In this document: piece by piece, positions 56,556-64,000 of the stretch
How positions within the stretch are numbered: the stretch's first letter is position 1
How the letters are laid out: each line of letters opens with the position of its first letter
Assembly (NCBI RefSeq): GCF_024205705.1
Contig: NZ_CP073115.1
Coordinates: 1 to 64,000 of the forward strand
Length of the DNA stretch: 64,000 nucleotides
Direction: 5' to 3'
Source: Neisseria subflava
Lineage (GTDB): Bacteria; Pseudomonadota; Gammaproteobacteria; Burkholderiales; Neisseriaceae
Program-made: the position numbers and the translations under genes
The notes under the pieces: generated by a model
What the model was told of the DNA's origin: nothing
The model's input: the letters and a program-made list of their open reading frames with translations, nothing else
Database searches by the model: none

Positions 56556-56586
56556 CCGCCTGTTTATCATGAACAGGCGGTTTTTT
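56556..56586 (+). terminator. Rho-independent terminator of the small peptide transcript
   Basis: CCGCCTGTT pairs with AACAGGCGG over a 7-base loop, followed by six T. Confidence 0.85.
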
Positions 56587-56591
56587 ATTGT

Positions 56592-57854
56592 TTAACGCTG
56601 ATTCAAACAATCTGCAATCGCTTTGGCAATTTTGGTACTGGCACCTTGGTGTTGCGAAATGAATTGCTCGGTGTGGCTGATCAGCTGTTGACGCAGTGTT
56701 TCATCGTCGAGGTATTGGCGCGTGGTTCTGTACCAGGCTTCAGCGGTTTCGACGCGGACGGCGGCTTTGGCTTCGACTGCGCCTTTGCAGGCTTGAGCGA
56801 AGTTGTAGTTGGAGTAGCCGAAGAGGGTGGGGACGTGGCAGGAGATGGGTTCGATGATGTTTTGGCAGCCGGCATCGACCAGGCTGCCGCCGACGAAGGC
56901 AATGTCTGCGCTGAGGTAGTAGGCGGCAAGCTCGCCCATGCTGTCGCCTATCCAAACCTGTGTATCGGGGGAAACGGGTTGTCCGTCGCTGCGTTTTTGG
57001 ACGGTATAACCAAGCGATTTGGCGGTATCGTAGGCCGTCTGAAAGTTTTCAGGGTGGCGTGGTACGATGACCAGCAAGGCATTACCGCGGTAGCCCTGCC
57101 ATGCTTTGAGGAGCAGCTCGGCTTCGTCTGTGCCTTTGTACACGCGCGTGCTGGCGCAGACGACGACGGGGCGTGCGCCGATGCGTTCTTTAAAGGCGAC
57201 GGCAAGCGGGCGCGAGTCGTCGGGGGGCGCGATGTCATATTTGGTGTTGCCGCAGACGTGGACGTTGGACGCGCCGATAAGGTGCAGGCGTTCGGCATCG
57301 GCGGCGGTTTGGGCAAAGCAGCCGGAGAGGCTCTGCATGGCAGGCTCGACCAGCTTGCGGATTTTGAGGTAGCCGCGTTGGGATTTTTCGGAGAGGCGAG
57401 CGTTGGCCAAAAAGAGGGGAATTCCTGCTTCTTTGCAGCCGTGCATCAGGTTGGGCCAGATTTCGGTTTCCATCAAAATGCCGCAGATGGGGCGGTGTTC
57501 GGCTAAAAATCGGGCGACCCATTCGGATTTGTCGTAGGGCAGGTAACGGCATTGCGCATCGGGGAACAGGGATTGCGCGGTGGCGCGGCCGGTCGGCGTC
57601 ATTTGGGTAATCAGAAACGGCGAGTCGGGAAAATAGCGGCGCAATGCCTGGACTAAGGGTTCGGCCGCACGCGTTTCGCCGACGGATACGGCGTGTATCC
57701 AAATCGGACGTTGTACGGGATTGGGATACGCCTGCCCGAAACGCTCGTCCCAATGCTTGAGATAGGCTGGGGATTTGAGGGCGCGGCGACGCAGGTGGCG
57801 GCGGATCAGGAAGGGGGCGAGGTGCCACAGCGTGGCGTAAAGGCGGCGTATCAT
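56592..57854 (-). CDS. waaA: 3-deoxy-D-manno-octulosonic acid (Kdo) transferase
   Basis: Adds Kdo to lipid A precursor; 420 residues. N-terminal membrane helix (IRRLYATLWHLAPFLIRRHL) then glycosyltransferase N-domain with HAVSVGETRAAEPLVQALR (catalytic Glu in VGE) and CMP-Kdo-binding C-domain with VGGSLVDAGCQNIIEPISC. Works on the product of the lpx genes in this window though it lies apart from them. Confidence 0.96.
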   Translation of the reverse strand: MIRRLYATLWHLAPFLIRRHLRRRALKSPAYLKHWDERFGQAYPNPVQRPIWIHAVSVGETRAAEPLVQALRRYFPDSPFLITQMTPTGRATAQSLFPDAQCRYLPYDKSEWVARFLAEHRPICGILMETEIWPNLMHGCKEAGIPLFLANARLSEKSQRGYLKIRKLVEPAMQSLSGCFAQTAADAERLHLIGASNVHVCGNTKYDIAPPDDSRPLAVAFKERIGARPVVVCASTRVYKGTDEAELLLKAWQGYRGNALLVIVPRHPENFQTAYDTAKSLGYTVQKRSDGQPVSPDTQVWIGDSMGELAAYYLSADIAFVGGSLVDAGCQNIIEPISCHVPTLFGYSNYNFAQACKGAVEAKAAVRVETAEAWYRTTRQYLDDETLRQQLISHTEQFISQHQGASTKIAKAIADCLNQR

Positions 57855-57943
57855 GCTTACGGGTCTTATGTCGGAATAGGCCTATTTTATCGGAAACTGA
57901 AACGGAAGATATAGCTTTGATGCGTGTTTTACGCAAAGGAAAC

Positions 57944-57973
57944 AGGCCGTCTGAAAGGTTTCAGACGGCCTTT
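57944..57973. terminator. DUS terminator between waaA and pseudoazurin
   Basis: AGGCCGTCTGAAA pairs with TTTCAGACGGCCTTT; it ends the minus-strand pseudoazurin gene. Confidence 0.7.
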
Positions 57974-57992
57974 AATGCAGGTATAAACGCGT

Positions 57993-58424
57993 TTACTTCA
58001 CTTGCGCCATATATTTTTTCAGACGGCCTTTGCTTTGCATGGCACGGTTTTCCATTTCATCGACAACGGCTTGTGCTTTGGCTTTGTTCACCGGTTTGCC
58101 GACCTGAATCACGCCGCTCATGTTCATCATGCGGTGTGGCGGGCAGGTATAGACGTACACGCCTTCTTTGTCGAGCTTGAGCGTGAAGTCTTTACCGTCT
58201 TCGGAGAGGAAGTCGGCAACGCCGTCGGGCAGGGCTTTGCTTTGTACCCAGTGGCCGCTGTTGGCGGCTTTGAAGGTAACAGTATCGCCGACTTTGGCGT
58301 TGACGTAGCCGGGTTCGAACACCATGCTGCCGTCTTTGCCGTTGTCGAGCATTTTGACTTCGTGGTTGGCGGCGTATGCGCTAAGGGAAGCGGTCAGCAT
58401 GAGGAGGAAGAGGGATTTTTTCAT
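57993..58424 (-). CDS. Pseudoazurin-like blue copper protein
   Basis: 143 residues. Signal peptide MKKSLFLLMLTASLSAYA then HEVKMLDNGKDGSMVFEPGY, the pseudoazurin start. Type 1 copper ligands are complete: His in NSGHWVQSK and the cluster Cys-His-Met in YTCPPHRMM. The mature C-terminal tail (KGRLKKYMAQVK) is coded partly by a DUS. Pseudoazurins carry electrons in the periplasm, usually to copper nitrite reductase or N2O reductase; no such reductase is in the window. A partial copy of the 3' end occurs at about 62382. Confidence 0.92.
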   Translation of the reverse strand: MKKSLFLLMLTASLSAYAANHEVKMLDNGKDGSMVFEPGYVNAKVGDTVTFKAANSGHWVQSKALPDGVADFLSEDGKDFTLKLDKEGVYVYTCPPHRMMNMSGVIQVGKPVNKAKAQAVVDEMENRAMQSKGRLKKYMAQVK

Positions 58425-58498
58425 GGAGAAAGTCCTTTCTAAGGATAAAAAATATGGGGCGGGCTGATGAGTCGGAGAGGCAAGCCTTGGGCTTACCG

Positions 58499-58531
58499 CC
58501 CTCTCCCTAACCCTCTCCCGCAGGAGAGGGG
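58499..58531. repeat. CCCTCTCCC-type hairpin repeat
   Basis: CCCTCTCCCTAACCCTCTCC followed by CGCAGGAGAGGGG; a single imperfect copy of the termini of the element at 60541-60727. Confidence 0.6.
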
Positions 58532-58592
58532 ATAAGTTGCAGGGAGTTTGCAGGCCGGATGCTCAAATCCGACATTTGCAGGAGCGGTTAAG

Positions 58593-59360
58593 TTACGCAC
58601 TCTTCCGCATCGGGCGGATAACGGGCAGGCCTTTGCTGTCGTACAAAAGCTCGATGTCCACTTTGTACAATCTGCCGATCATGTCCGCCTGTAACACGTC
58701 CTGCGGCGCGCCCTGCGCCTGTACTTTGCCTTCGCCGAGCAGAATCACGCCGTCTGAAAACTGCGCGGCGAGGCTCAAATCGTGCAAGACCATCAGCGTA
58801 ACCAGATTGTGTTCGTGCGTGTATTGCACCACGCGCTCCAAGAGGTTCAACTGGTGGTGCATATCCAGCGCGCTGACCGGTTCGTCCAGCATCAGGATTT
58901 CGGGACGGCGCAGCATGACTTGGGCAAACATCACAAGCTGCCGCTGTCCGCCGGAAAGCCGCATGACGTCGCGGTGCGCCAGATGGCCGATGCCCAGCTC
59001 CGCCATGATACTTGCGGCTTCGTGCAGTAGCTCGTCGCCGACGTGCATGTGTAGCGCGTCCATGCGGCCGAGCAACACGACTTCCAGCGCGGTCAGCGAG
59101 GCTTCGGCGGCAGTGTCCTGCGGCATATAGCCTATGCGTTTGCGCCAGCTTTGCAGGTGGATTTTGCTCAATGCTTCGTCGCCGTAGCGGATGGTGCCTT
59201 TGTGCGCCACTTCGCCGAAAATCGTTTTCATCAGCGAGGATTTGCCCGTGCCGTTCGGGCCGAGCACGGAATAGACTTTGCCTTGTTCCAGCGTCAAATC
59301 GATATTGTCGGCGACCACATAATCGCCGCGCCGGATGTGTACGTTTTCAAGTTTCAACAT
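58593..59360 (-). CDS. Iron-complex ABC transporter, ATP-binding protein
   Basis: 255 residues, FepC/FecE type. Walker A GPNGTGKSS, signature LSGGQRQLVMFAQ, Walker B ILMLDEPVSALD, then LMVLHDLSLAAQFSD (H-loop). Ten bases after the permease gene, so co-translated. Drives import of a ferric-siderophore or haem-type complex; the substrate is not evident. Confidence 0.93.
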   Translation of the reverse strand: MLKLENVHIRRGDYVVADNIDLTLEQGKVYSVLGPNGTGKSSLMKTIFGEVAHKGTIRYGDEALSKIHLQSWRKRIGYMPQDTAAEASLTALEVVLLGRMDALHMHVGDELLHEAASIMAELGIGHLAHRDVMRLSGGQRQLVMFAQVMLRRPEILMLDEPVSALDMHHQLNLLERVVQYTHEHNLVTLMVLHDLSLAAQFSDGVILLGEGKVQAQGAPQDVLQADMIGRLYKVDIELLYDSKGLPVIRPMRKSA

Positions 59361-59370
59361 TTCAGACGGC

Positions 59371-60417
59371 CTATCGTTTCGTTAATACAATCCAGAAGAA
59401 GAACGGCACGCCGACAAACGACGTAACGATCCCCACCGGAAACAGCGCGCCCGGGATAATCACCTTGGACAACACGCTCGCTACCGATAAAAACGCCGCC
59501 CCTGCCAGCATCGCGCCGGGCAGGAAGAAACGTTGGTCTTCGCCCAAAAGAATCCGCGCCACATGCGGCGCAACCAAGCCGATAAAGCCGATCACGCCGA
59601 CAAAACTGATGGCCGTCGCCGTCATTACCGCCACCAACACCAGCGTTTTCAGGCGCAAAAATTGCAGATTGATGCCCAGCCCGACGGCGCGTTCTTCGCC
59701 CAAGCGCAGCGCAGTCAGCTTCCACACATCGCGCGAAAGCAGAAACACGCATACCGCCGTAACCGCCGCCGTAACGATGACTGTTTCCCAAGTTGCCTTG
59801 TTCAAACTGCCGAACAGCCAAAACAGAATCTGCTGCGAAATCTCAGGCGCGGCGATAAATTGAATCAGCGACAAAATCGACTGAAACAGGAACAACAGCG
59901 CAATCCCCACCAACACCAACATCGCCGAATTGAAGCGGCGCGCTGAGGCAAACAGAAACAAGATGCCCGAAGCCAGCATGGTCATCACAAACGCACCGAT
60001 GGGAACGGCGACCGTTTCAGGCAGCCCGAAACCGCCGAACGCAATCACCGCCGACGCGCCCAAACCCGCCGCCGCCGCCAAGCCCAGCGTATAAGGGCTG
60101 GCCATCGGGTTGTTCAGGAGCGTTTGAATTTCCGCACCGCCGACACCCAAAGCCGCACCGACCACTAAGGCCATCACTGCAATCGGCAGGCGCAAATCCA
60201 TCACAATCAGGCGGTTCATTTCATCGACTTCGGGTTTGCCCAGCAAAACATTGACAACTTCGCCGACGGGCAGCGTGTCCGTCATCGCAGGGCCGGTGGC
60301 GATGTCGAATAGGAAACTGACCGCCGCGATGACTAAAAACATCAACACAATCAACCAACGCTTGCCTTCCAACTTGCGCTGGTTTTTCACAATCTCGGCG
60401 ACAACCGAATCATTCAT
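59371..60417 (-). CDS. Iron-complex ABC transporter, FecCD-type permease
   Basis: 348 residues with about ten helices. Family landmarks are DLRLPIAVMALVVGAALGVG, NNPMASPYTLGLAAAAGLGA and GFIGLVAPHVARILLG, the last being the coupling region. Separated from its binding-protein gene by about 525 bases filled with repeats, unusual for such an operon. Confidence 0.93.
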   Translation of the reverse strand: MNDSVVAEIVKNQRKLEGKRWLIVLMFLVIAAVSFLFDIATGPAMTDTLPVGEVVNVLLGKPEVDEMNRLIVMDLRLPIAVMALVVGAALGVGGAEIQTLLNNPMASPYTLGLAAAAGLGASAVIAFGGFGLPETVAVPIGAFVMTMLASGILFLFASARRFNSAMLVLVGIALLFLFQSILSLIQFIAAPEISQQILFWLFGSLNKATWETVIVTAAVTAVCVFLLSRDVWKLTALRLGEERAVGLGINLQFLRLKTLVLVAVMTATAISFVGVIGFIGLVAPHVARILLGEDQRFFLPGAMLAGAAFLSVASVLSKVIIPGALFPVGIVTSFVGVPFFFWIVLTKR

Positions 60418-60540
60418 GTTTCAAACCTTTGAAATTAAGGAACAAGGTCGGGTATCTATGCCCGACCATCTCTTTTGTCTGTATCCGTTTTGAAAGGGTG
60501 TTTTTTTGAAAATCGGGATAACGGCGTTCCAAACGGCTTT

Positions 60541-60727
60541 ACCCTCTCCCTAGCCCTCTCCCACGGGGAGAGGGAACAAATGGCAGGGAATCACAACAAT
60601 GGTCGGATTTCAGTCATCCGATTCCCTCTCCCCGTGGGAGAGAGAACAAATTGTAGGGAATCAAAACAATGGTCGGACTTCAGTTATCTGATCCCCTCTC
60701 CCCGTGGGAGAGGGCTAGGGAGAGGGC
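60541..60727. repeat. Tandem 70-bp repeat with 25-bp inverted ends
   Basis: Ends 60541-60565 (ACCCTCTCCCTAGCCCTCTC...) and 60703-60727 are inverted repeats matching at 24 of 25 positions. Between them are two direct 70-base units, 60566-60635 and 60636-60705, each running from GGGAGAG to CTCCCCGT and about 85-90% alike. It lies inside the iron-transporter operon and can form large hairpins. Confidence 0.85.
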
Positions 60728-60776
60728 AAAAACAGTCAAACCCACCTGAAGCTTCCCATTCGACAAGACGGAAAGT

Positions 60777-60868
60777 CGTAGCGTGGGCTTTGCCCACGAA
60801 AACGGGGAACCTCATACCATTCGCCATCATTTCTGAAAACATCACCCGTGGGCAAAGCCCACGCTACG
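60777..60868. repeat. Perfect 22-bp inverted repeat, GTGGGCTTTGCCCAC type
   Basis: CGTAGCGTGGGCTTTGCCCA at 60777 onward (22 bases to 60798) and its exact complement at 60847-60868, with a 48-base spacer. Each arm is itself partly palindromic (GTGGGC TTT GCCCAC). It looks like a small non-autonomous element. Confidence 0.8.
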
Positions 60869-60892
60869 GTTCTGTACAAAACCCATGCTGCT

Positions 60893-60927
60893 TTCAGACG
60901 ACCTTCCGCATAAAAAGGTCGTCTGAA
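60893..60927. terminator. Inverted pair of AGGTCGTCTGAA uptake sequences
   Basis: TTCAGACGACCT at 60893-60904 and AGGTCGTCTGAA at 60916-60927, a stem of 12 bp after the binding-protein gene. Both arms carry the T-for-C variant that I associate with the N. mucosa dialect, unlike the rest of the window. Confidence 0.75.
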
Positions 60928-60942
60928 ATCCACAAACCGGCC

Positions 60943-62058
60943 TTACTGACCTTTCGGATACAGGTAGAACGTACCGTTCGGCACGACCGGCAGGTTTTGG
61001 CGGTAGAAGTCCATATAGGTCTTCTCAGGGTTGAAATCCTTAAACAACTGCGGATAAATCGCTTTGGCCATAAACTGAATCGATGCGCTGTCGGACAGCG
61101 TGCGCGAGTTGGCGTGGTAGGCGGCATAGAGGCGGTTGTTTTTAATCGCAGGCAGGTTGGCCCAGCCGGCGCGTTTGGCAAAGCCTGCCAAGCGTTTTTC
61201 CGCTTCCGCTTTCGGAATGCTCCAGCCCATGACCATGGCGGCAGGGTTTTTCTTCAATTCGGTTTCGCGGCCGGTAATCACGATCACGTCGGGTTTGGCG
61301 GCGAGGACTTTTTCAGGATTGATCGGGCCGTAGAATTCGACCGAAGAAGCGGCGATATTGTTGCCGCCGACCAGTGTCACCATCGGACCCCACATGCTTT
61401 TGCCGAAGGTAACGCTGTGTTCGGCAGGGCCTTTGTTGCCGAATTCGACATACACTTTAGGCTTGGGCAGGTTGGCTTTTTTCACGCGCGCCTGGATGGT
61501 GTCGGCGATGCGTTTGTAGTCTGCCGCCAGCTTGTCCGCTTTTTGCTGCTGGCCGGTCAGCGTGCCGATAAGTTTGGTCGATTGGACGTGTTTGGCGACC
61601 GTTTGCGCGTTGTAATCCAACACCACAATCGGAATGCCCGCTTTGTTGATGCGGGCAAGGTCGGAACCCAGAGCTTTGTACTGCCAGTCTGCCAGAATCA
61701 GCAAATCGGGTTTCAATGCCAAGACTTTTTCAACGGAGAACGTGCCGACTTCCAACTCGCCCACATCGGCAAGCTGGTTCAACTTGGGCACGGCTTTGCT
61801 GAACGCCGCCCAGCTCGGCGGCGCCCAGTCGGCCCAAACTGCTTTGGAAAAACCGACGACGTTGTCCAGCGCGGTTTTGCCGCCGATGGCCATGTAGTCC
61901 TGGTAGTAGAAGCCCAACACCACGCGCTTGGCAGGCAGGTCGACAGTTACCTTACGGCCGAGGATATCGGTCAGCTGAACGGGTTTGGCAAAAGCGGATA
62001 CGGAGCCGACTGATAAAGCTGCGGTGGCAATCAAAGCAGAAAGTTGCGTAAATCTCAT
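60943..62058 (-). CDS. Iron-complex ABC transporter, periplasmic binding protein
   Basis: 371 residues. Signal peptide MRFTQLSALIATAALSVGSVSAFA, not a lipoprotein. Then VQLTDILGRKVTVDLPAKRV opens a class III (FepB/BtuF-type) binding fold, with DLLILADWQYKALGSDLARI and VYVEFGNKGPAEHSVTFGKS further on. ATG 62058 follows AAAGGAATG. A Fur box overlaps the promoter region. No TonB receptor gene is in the window, so the ligand is unknown. Longer than FetB-type proteins (about 320). Confidence 0.9.
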   Translation of the reverse strand: MRFTQLSALIATAALSVGSVSAFAKPVQLTDILGRKVTVDLPAKRVVLGFYYQDYMAIGGKTALDNVVGFSKAVWADWAPPSWAAFSKAVPKLNQLADVGELEVGTFSVEKVLALKPDLLILADWQYKALGSDLARINKAGIPIVVLDYNAQTVAKHVQSTKLIGTLTGQQQKADKLAADYKRIADTIQARVKKANLPKPKVYVEFGNKGPAEHSVTFGKSMWGPMVTLVGGNNIAASSVEFYGPINPEKVLAAKPDVIVITGRETELKKNPAAMVMGWSIPKAEAEKRLAGFAKRAGWANLPAIKNNRLYAAYHANSRTLSDSASIQFMAKAIYPQLFKDFNPEKTYMDFYRQNLPVVPNGTFYLYPKGQ

Positions 62059-62081
62059 GAATCATTCCTTTAAAATATGAT

Positions 62082-62094
62082 GATAACCATTATC
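62082..62094 (-). promoter_or_regulatory. Fur box upstream of the iron transporter operon
   Basis: GATAATGGTTATC on the minus strand, one mismatch from the classical half-core GATAATGATTATC, with further ATCAT toward the gene. It lies 24-36 bases before the ATG, where Fur-Fe would block transcription when iron is plentiful. Confidence 0.8.
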
Positions 62095-62563
62095 TTTTTG
62101 TGAATTTAAAAGGTATTGAATCTTTTTTCAAGTGAAACGAGTGAGTAGACATATTTCGAAATAAAAAGTTTCATCATTAAAACGAAGGGATAGTGTTTGG
62201 GTGTGCTGAAGACCTAGTAAAAAGGAATGATATGGGGTACCTAAAGCCATAGTGGGCAGTAGCTGGAATGGATAGGTAAAGGGTTTTTTATTGTAAAAAA
62301 TAAAAGGTATCCGGTTGAAAACAAGGCCGTCTGAAACCTTGCAATCAGGGTTCAGACGGCCTTTGGTGTGGGCATAAAAACTTTTATTTCACTTGCGCCC
62401 TATATTTTTCAGACGGCCTGTAAGCAGTATTTGGGAAAAATGAAAAAGGTTGGTTTTTGAAATGGCGAAATAGGGAAGAAGAGGGCTTAAGGGAGAGTCG
62501 GGCGTAAACCCAAAATGGGGACGAATAAAAGGGCGTGTATCGAAACACGCCCTTTTTAGAGAT
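62095..62563. other. Intergenic region with DUS terminator and a copy of the pseudoazurin 3' end
   Basis: No gene seen. It holds AAGGCCGTCTGAAACC paired with GGTTCAGACGGCCTTT (62323-62363) and, at 62382-62420, a degraded copy of the end of the pseudoazurin gene: TTCACTTGCGCC, TATATTTTTC and AGACGGCCT in the same order and spacing as at 57998-58028. Confidence 0.6.
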
Positions 62564-64000
62564 TCAGACGGCCTGTGATTCCGCCTGTTCGCTTTGGTTG
62601 AGGATTTTAATCAGTTTTTCGGCTTTTTCCGGGTCTTCGCAGCGCAGGATTTTGGCGGCATCGTTTTCGAGATGGCCAGTGTGGCTGTGCAGGATGATGT
62701 TTTTAACCGAAAGCAGGTTGTTGGGGTTCATGGAGAAGCGGCGCAAGCCCATGCCGAGCAACAGTCGGGTGAAGACGGTATCGCCGGCCATTTCGCCGCA
62801 GATGGATACGCCTTTTTCCATGCGGTTGGCGGTACGGATAATGTGTTGCAGCGTTTTGAGGACGGCAGGGTGGCCGGGTTGGTAGAGGTGGCTGACGCTG
62901 TCGTCGCCGCGGTCGACCGACAGGAGGTATTGAATCAGGTCGTTGGTGCCGATGGAAACGAAGTCGACGAGCTTGAGGATGCTGCCGACGGTCATGGCGG
63001 CGGACGGGATTTCAATCATGCAGCCGATGCTGACCGGGCCGAAGGTTTCGCCGCGTTCGGTCAGCTGGCGTTGGGCCGTGTCCAGATGGATAAGGCATTG
63101 GCGCACTTCGGAAATGGACGTAATCATCGGCCACATTATGCGCACGGGGCCGTGGGCGGCGGCACGGAGGATGGCGCGCATTTGGGTGCGGAACATGACC
63201 GGCTCGGCGAGGCACAGGCGGATGCCGGTCAGGCCGAGTGCGGGGTTGAGGCTGCCGTTGGGTGTGCTGTTTTGGCCGAACCAGCGCGGATTTTTATCGA
63301 CGCCCAAATCGACAGTGCGGATGGTGATGTTTTTGCCTTTGAGCTTTTTGACGATGCCGGCATAGACTTCGTATTGTTCATCTTCGGTCGGCATGTTGTC
63401 GCGGTTGAGGTAGAGGAATTCGCTGCGGAACAGGCCGACGCCGTCTGCGCCGAAGTTGTGCAGGGCTTTGATGTCTTCGGCGGATTCGATGTTGGCCAAA
63501 AGTTCGATGTTGATGCCGTCGGCCGTGGTGGCGGCGGTTTTTTTGATTTTGTTGAGTTCGCGCTTGTGGCTGCGGTATTCGCGGGCGAGGCGGCGGTATT
63601 CGTTGAGGACGACTTCGTCGGGATCGATGATGAGGACGCCGTTGATGCCGTCGACGATGACGATTTCGTTTTCGGTAATGAGTTTGCGGGCGTTATGCAG
63701 ACCGATGACGGACGGGATGTCGAGGCTGCGGCCCAAGATGGCGGTATGGCTGGTTGGCCCGCCGGCATCGGTTACGAAGGCGGTGATGTGCTGCTCTTTG
63801 AACAATACGGTATCGGCAGGCGAGAGGTCGTGCGCGATGAGGACGGTGTCGTCAAACAGGTTGCCGGCGAGGTTGATTTCGTTGCTTTGGCCGACAAGGT
63901 TGTTGTGGATGCGGCGGACGACTTGGAGCATGTCTTGTTTGCGTTCGCGCAGGTAGTCGTCGTCGATGCTGTCGAACTGGGCGGCAAGCTTGTCGCTTTG
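62564..64000 (-). CDS. ptsI: PEP-protein phosphotransferase (enzyme I), C-terminal part
   Basis: Open from the window edge to 62564, about 479 residues; the N-terminal HPr-binding region lies beyond 64000. The phosphohistidine is in DAGGPTSHTAILGRS. PEP-binding residues are in GVGLFRSEFLYLNRD and the catalytic Cys in GVSICGEMAGD. MIEIPSAAM and VDFVSIGTNDLIQYLL are also typical. The last codons are CAG GCC GTC TGA: the stop is part of a DUS. In Neisseria, which lacks a full set of sugar permeases, the PTS is probably mainly regulatory (inference). Confidence 0.95.
   Translation of the reverse strand, partial: QSDKLAAQFDSIDDDYLRERKQDMLQVVRRIHNNLVGQSNEINLAGNLFDDTVLIAHDLSPADTVLFKEQHITAFVTDAGGPTSHTAILGRSLDIPSVIGLHNARKLITENEIVIVDGINGVLIIDPDEVVLNEYRRLAREYRSHKRELNKIKKTAATTADGINIELLANIESAEDIKALHNFGADGVGLFRSEFLYLNRDNMPTEDEQYEVYAGIVKKLKGKNITIRTVDLGVDKNPRWFGQNSTPNGSLNPALGLTGIRLCLAEPVMFRTQMRAILRAAAHGPVRIMWPMITSISEVRQCLIHLDTAQRQLTERGETFGPVSIGCMIEIPSAAMTVGSILKLVDFVSIGTNDLIQYLLSVDRGDDSVSHLYQPGHPAVLKTLQHIIRTANRMEKGVSICGEMAGDTVFTRLLLGMGLRRFSMNPNNLLSVKNIILHSHTGHLENDAAKILRCEDPEKAEKLIKILNQSEQAESQAV

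Noticed and set aside
60566..60705. CRISPR-like array
   Set aside because: Only two 70-base units, directly joined with no spacers, and no cas genes in the window.
60475..62013. A 512-codon open frame on the plus strand over the iron operon
   Set aside because: It runs through the tandem repeat and antisense to the well-supported binding-protein gene; it has no domain text and is a composition artefact.

Overview
The window is a chromosomal piece of a commensal Neisseria. Its 10-base DNA uptake core GCCGTCTGAA occurs dozens of times, mostly as the 12-mer AGGCCGTCTGAA (the AG dialect I associate with the N. subflava / N. flavescens group) and rarely as ATGCCGTCTGAA. Gene content (a bam-lpx cluster, a nuo operon with extra genes, IS1106, dRS3/NIME repeats, pseudoazurin) fits that genus. 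Species cannot be fixed from sequence alone.

Layout. 1-10.3 kb: start of tamB, tamA, sstT, an ABC exporter, a LOG-family gene, truC, prfB and a POT peptide transporter. Almost every one is broken by single-base frameshifts that stop abruptly after about 8.9 kb. Because prfB is essential, the likeliest cause is poor sequence quality (missing bases in short homopolymers), not gene decay. 10.5-27.1 kb: the complete nuoA-N operon for respiratory complex I, with four foreign genes wedged in (a P-loop protein with a NIME repeat after nuoF, a GFA-family protein after nuoH, a chorismate-mutase-like protein and a cupin after nuoL). 27.2-29.9 kb: a DUF2818-like membrane protein, an intact IS1106-type element with a 5-bp target duplication, and a lipoprotein. 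30-44.2 kb: the envelope biogenesis cluster frr-uppS-cdsA-SIMPL-dxr-rseP-bamA-ompH-lpxD-fabZ-lpxA-lpxB-murJ. 44.3-46.4 kb: thiC under a TPP riboswitch.

46.5-50.9 kb is the accessory region. An initiator tRNA gene is followed by a truncated P4-type integrase, an IS1106-end remnant, and a very AT-rich two-gene operon on the minus strand, then an older IS1106 3' remnant. The two proteins (about 558 and 504 residues once a frameshift in each is corrected) combine a possible PH-like domain, a possible TerB-like domain, a glycine-rich membrane segment and coiled coils (upstream gene) with a coiled-coil, multi-hydrophobic partner (downstream gene). They look like a decaying or phase-variable genomic-island system of unknown function and are my main candidate for something undescribed.

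51-64 kb: FUSC-family protein, rnhB, pyrD, an OPT-family transporter, a small self-contained transcription unit encoding a 30-residue hydrophobic peptide (a possible type I toxin), waaA, pseudoazurin, a Fur-box-controlled iron-complex ABC transporter whose operon is interrupted by repeat elements, and the 3' part of ptsI running off the window end. Paired inverted uptake sequences serve as terminators between most genes, and several genes use the uptake sequence as their stop codon or C-terminal codons.
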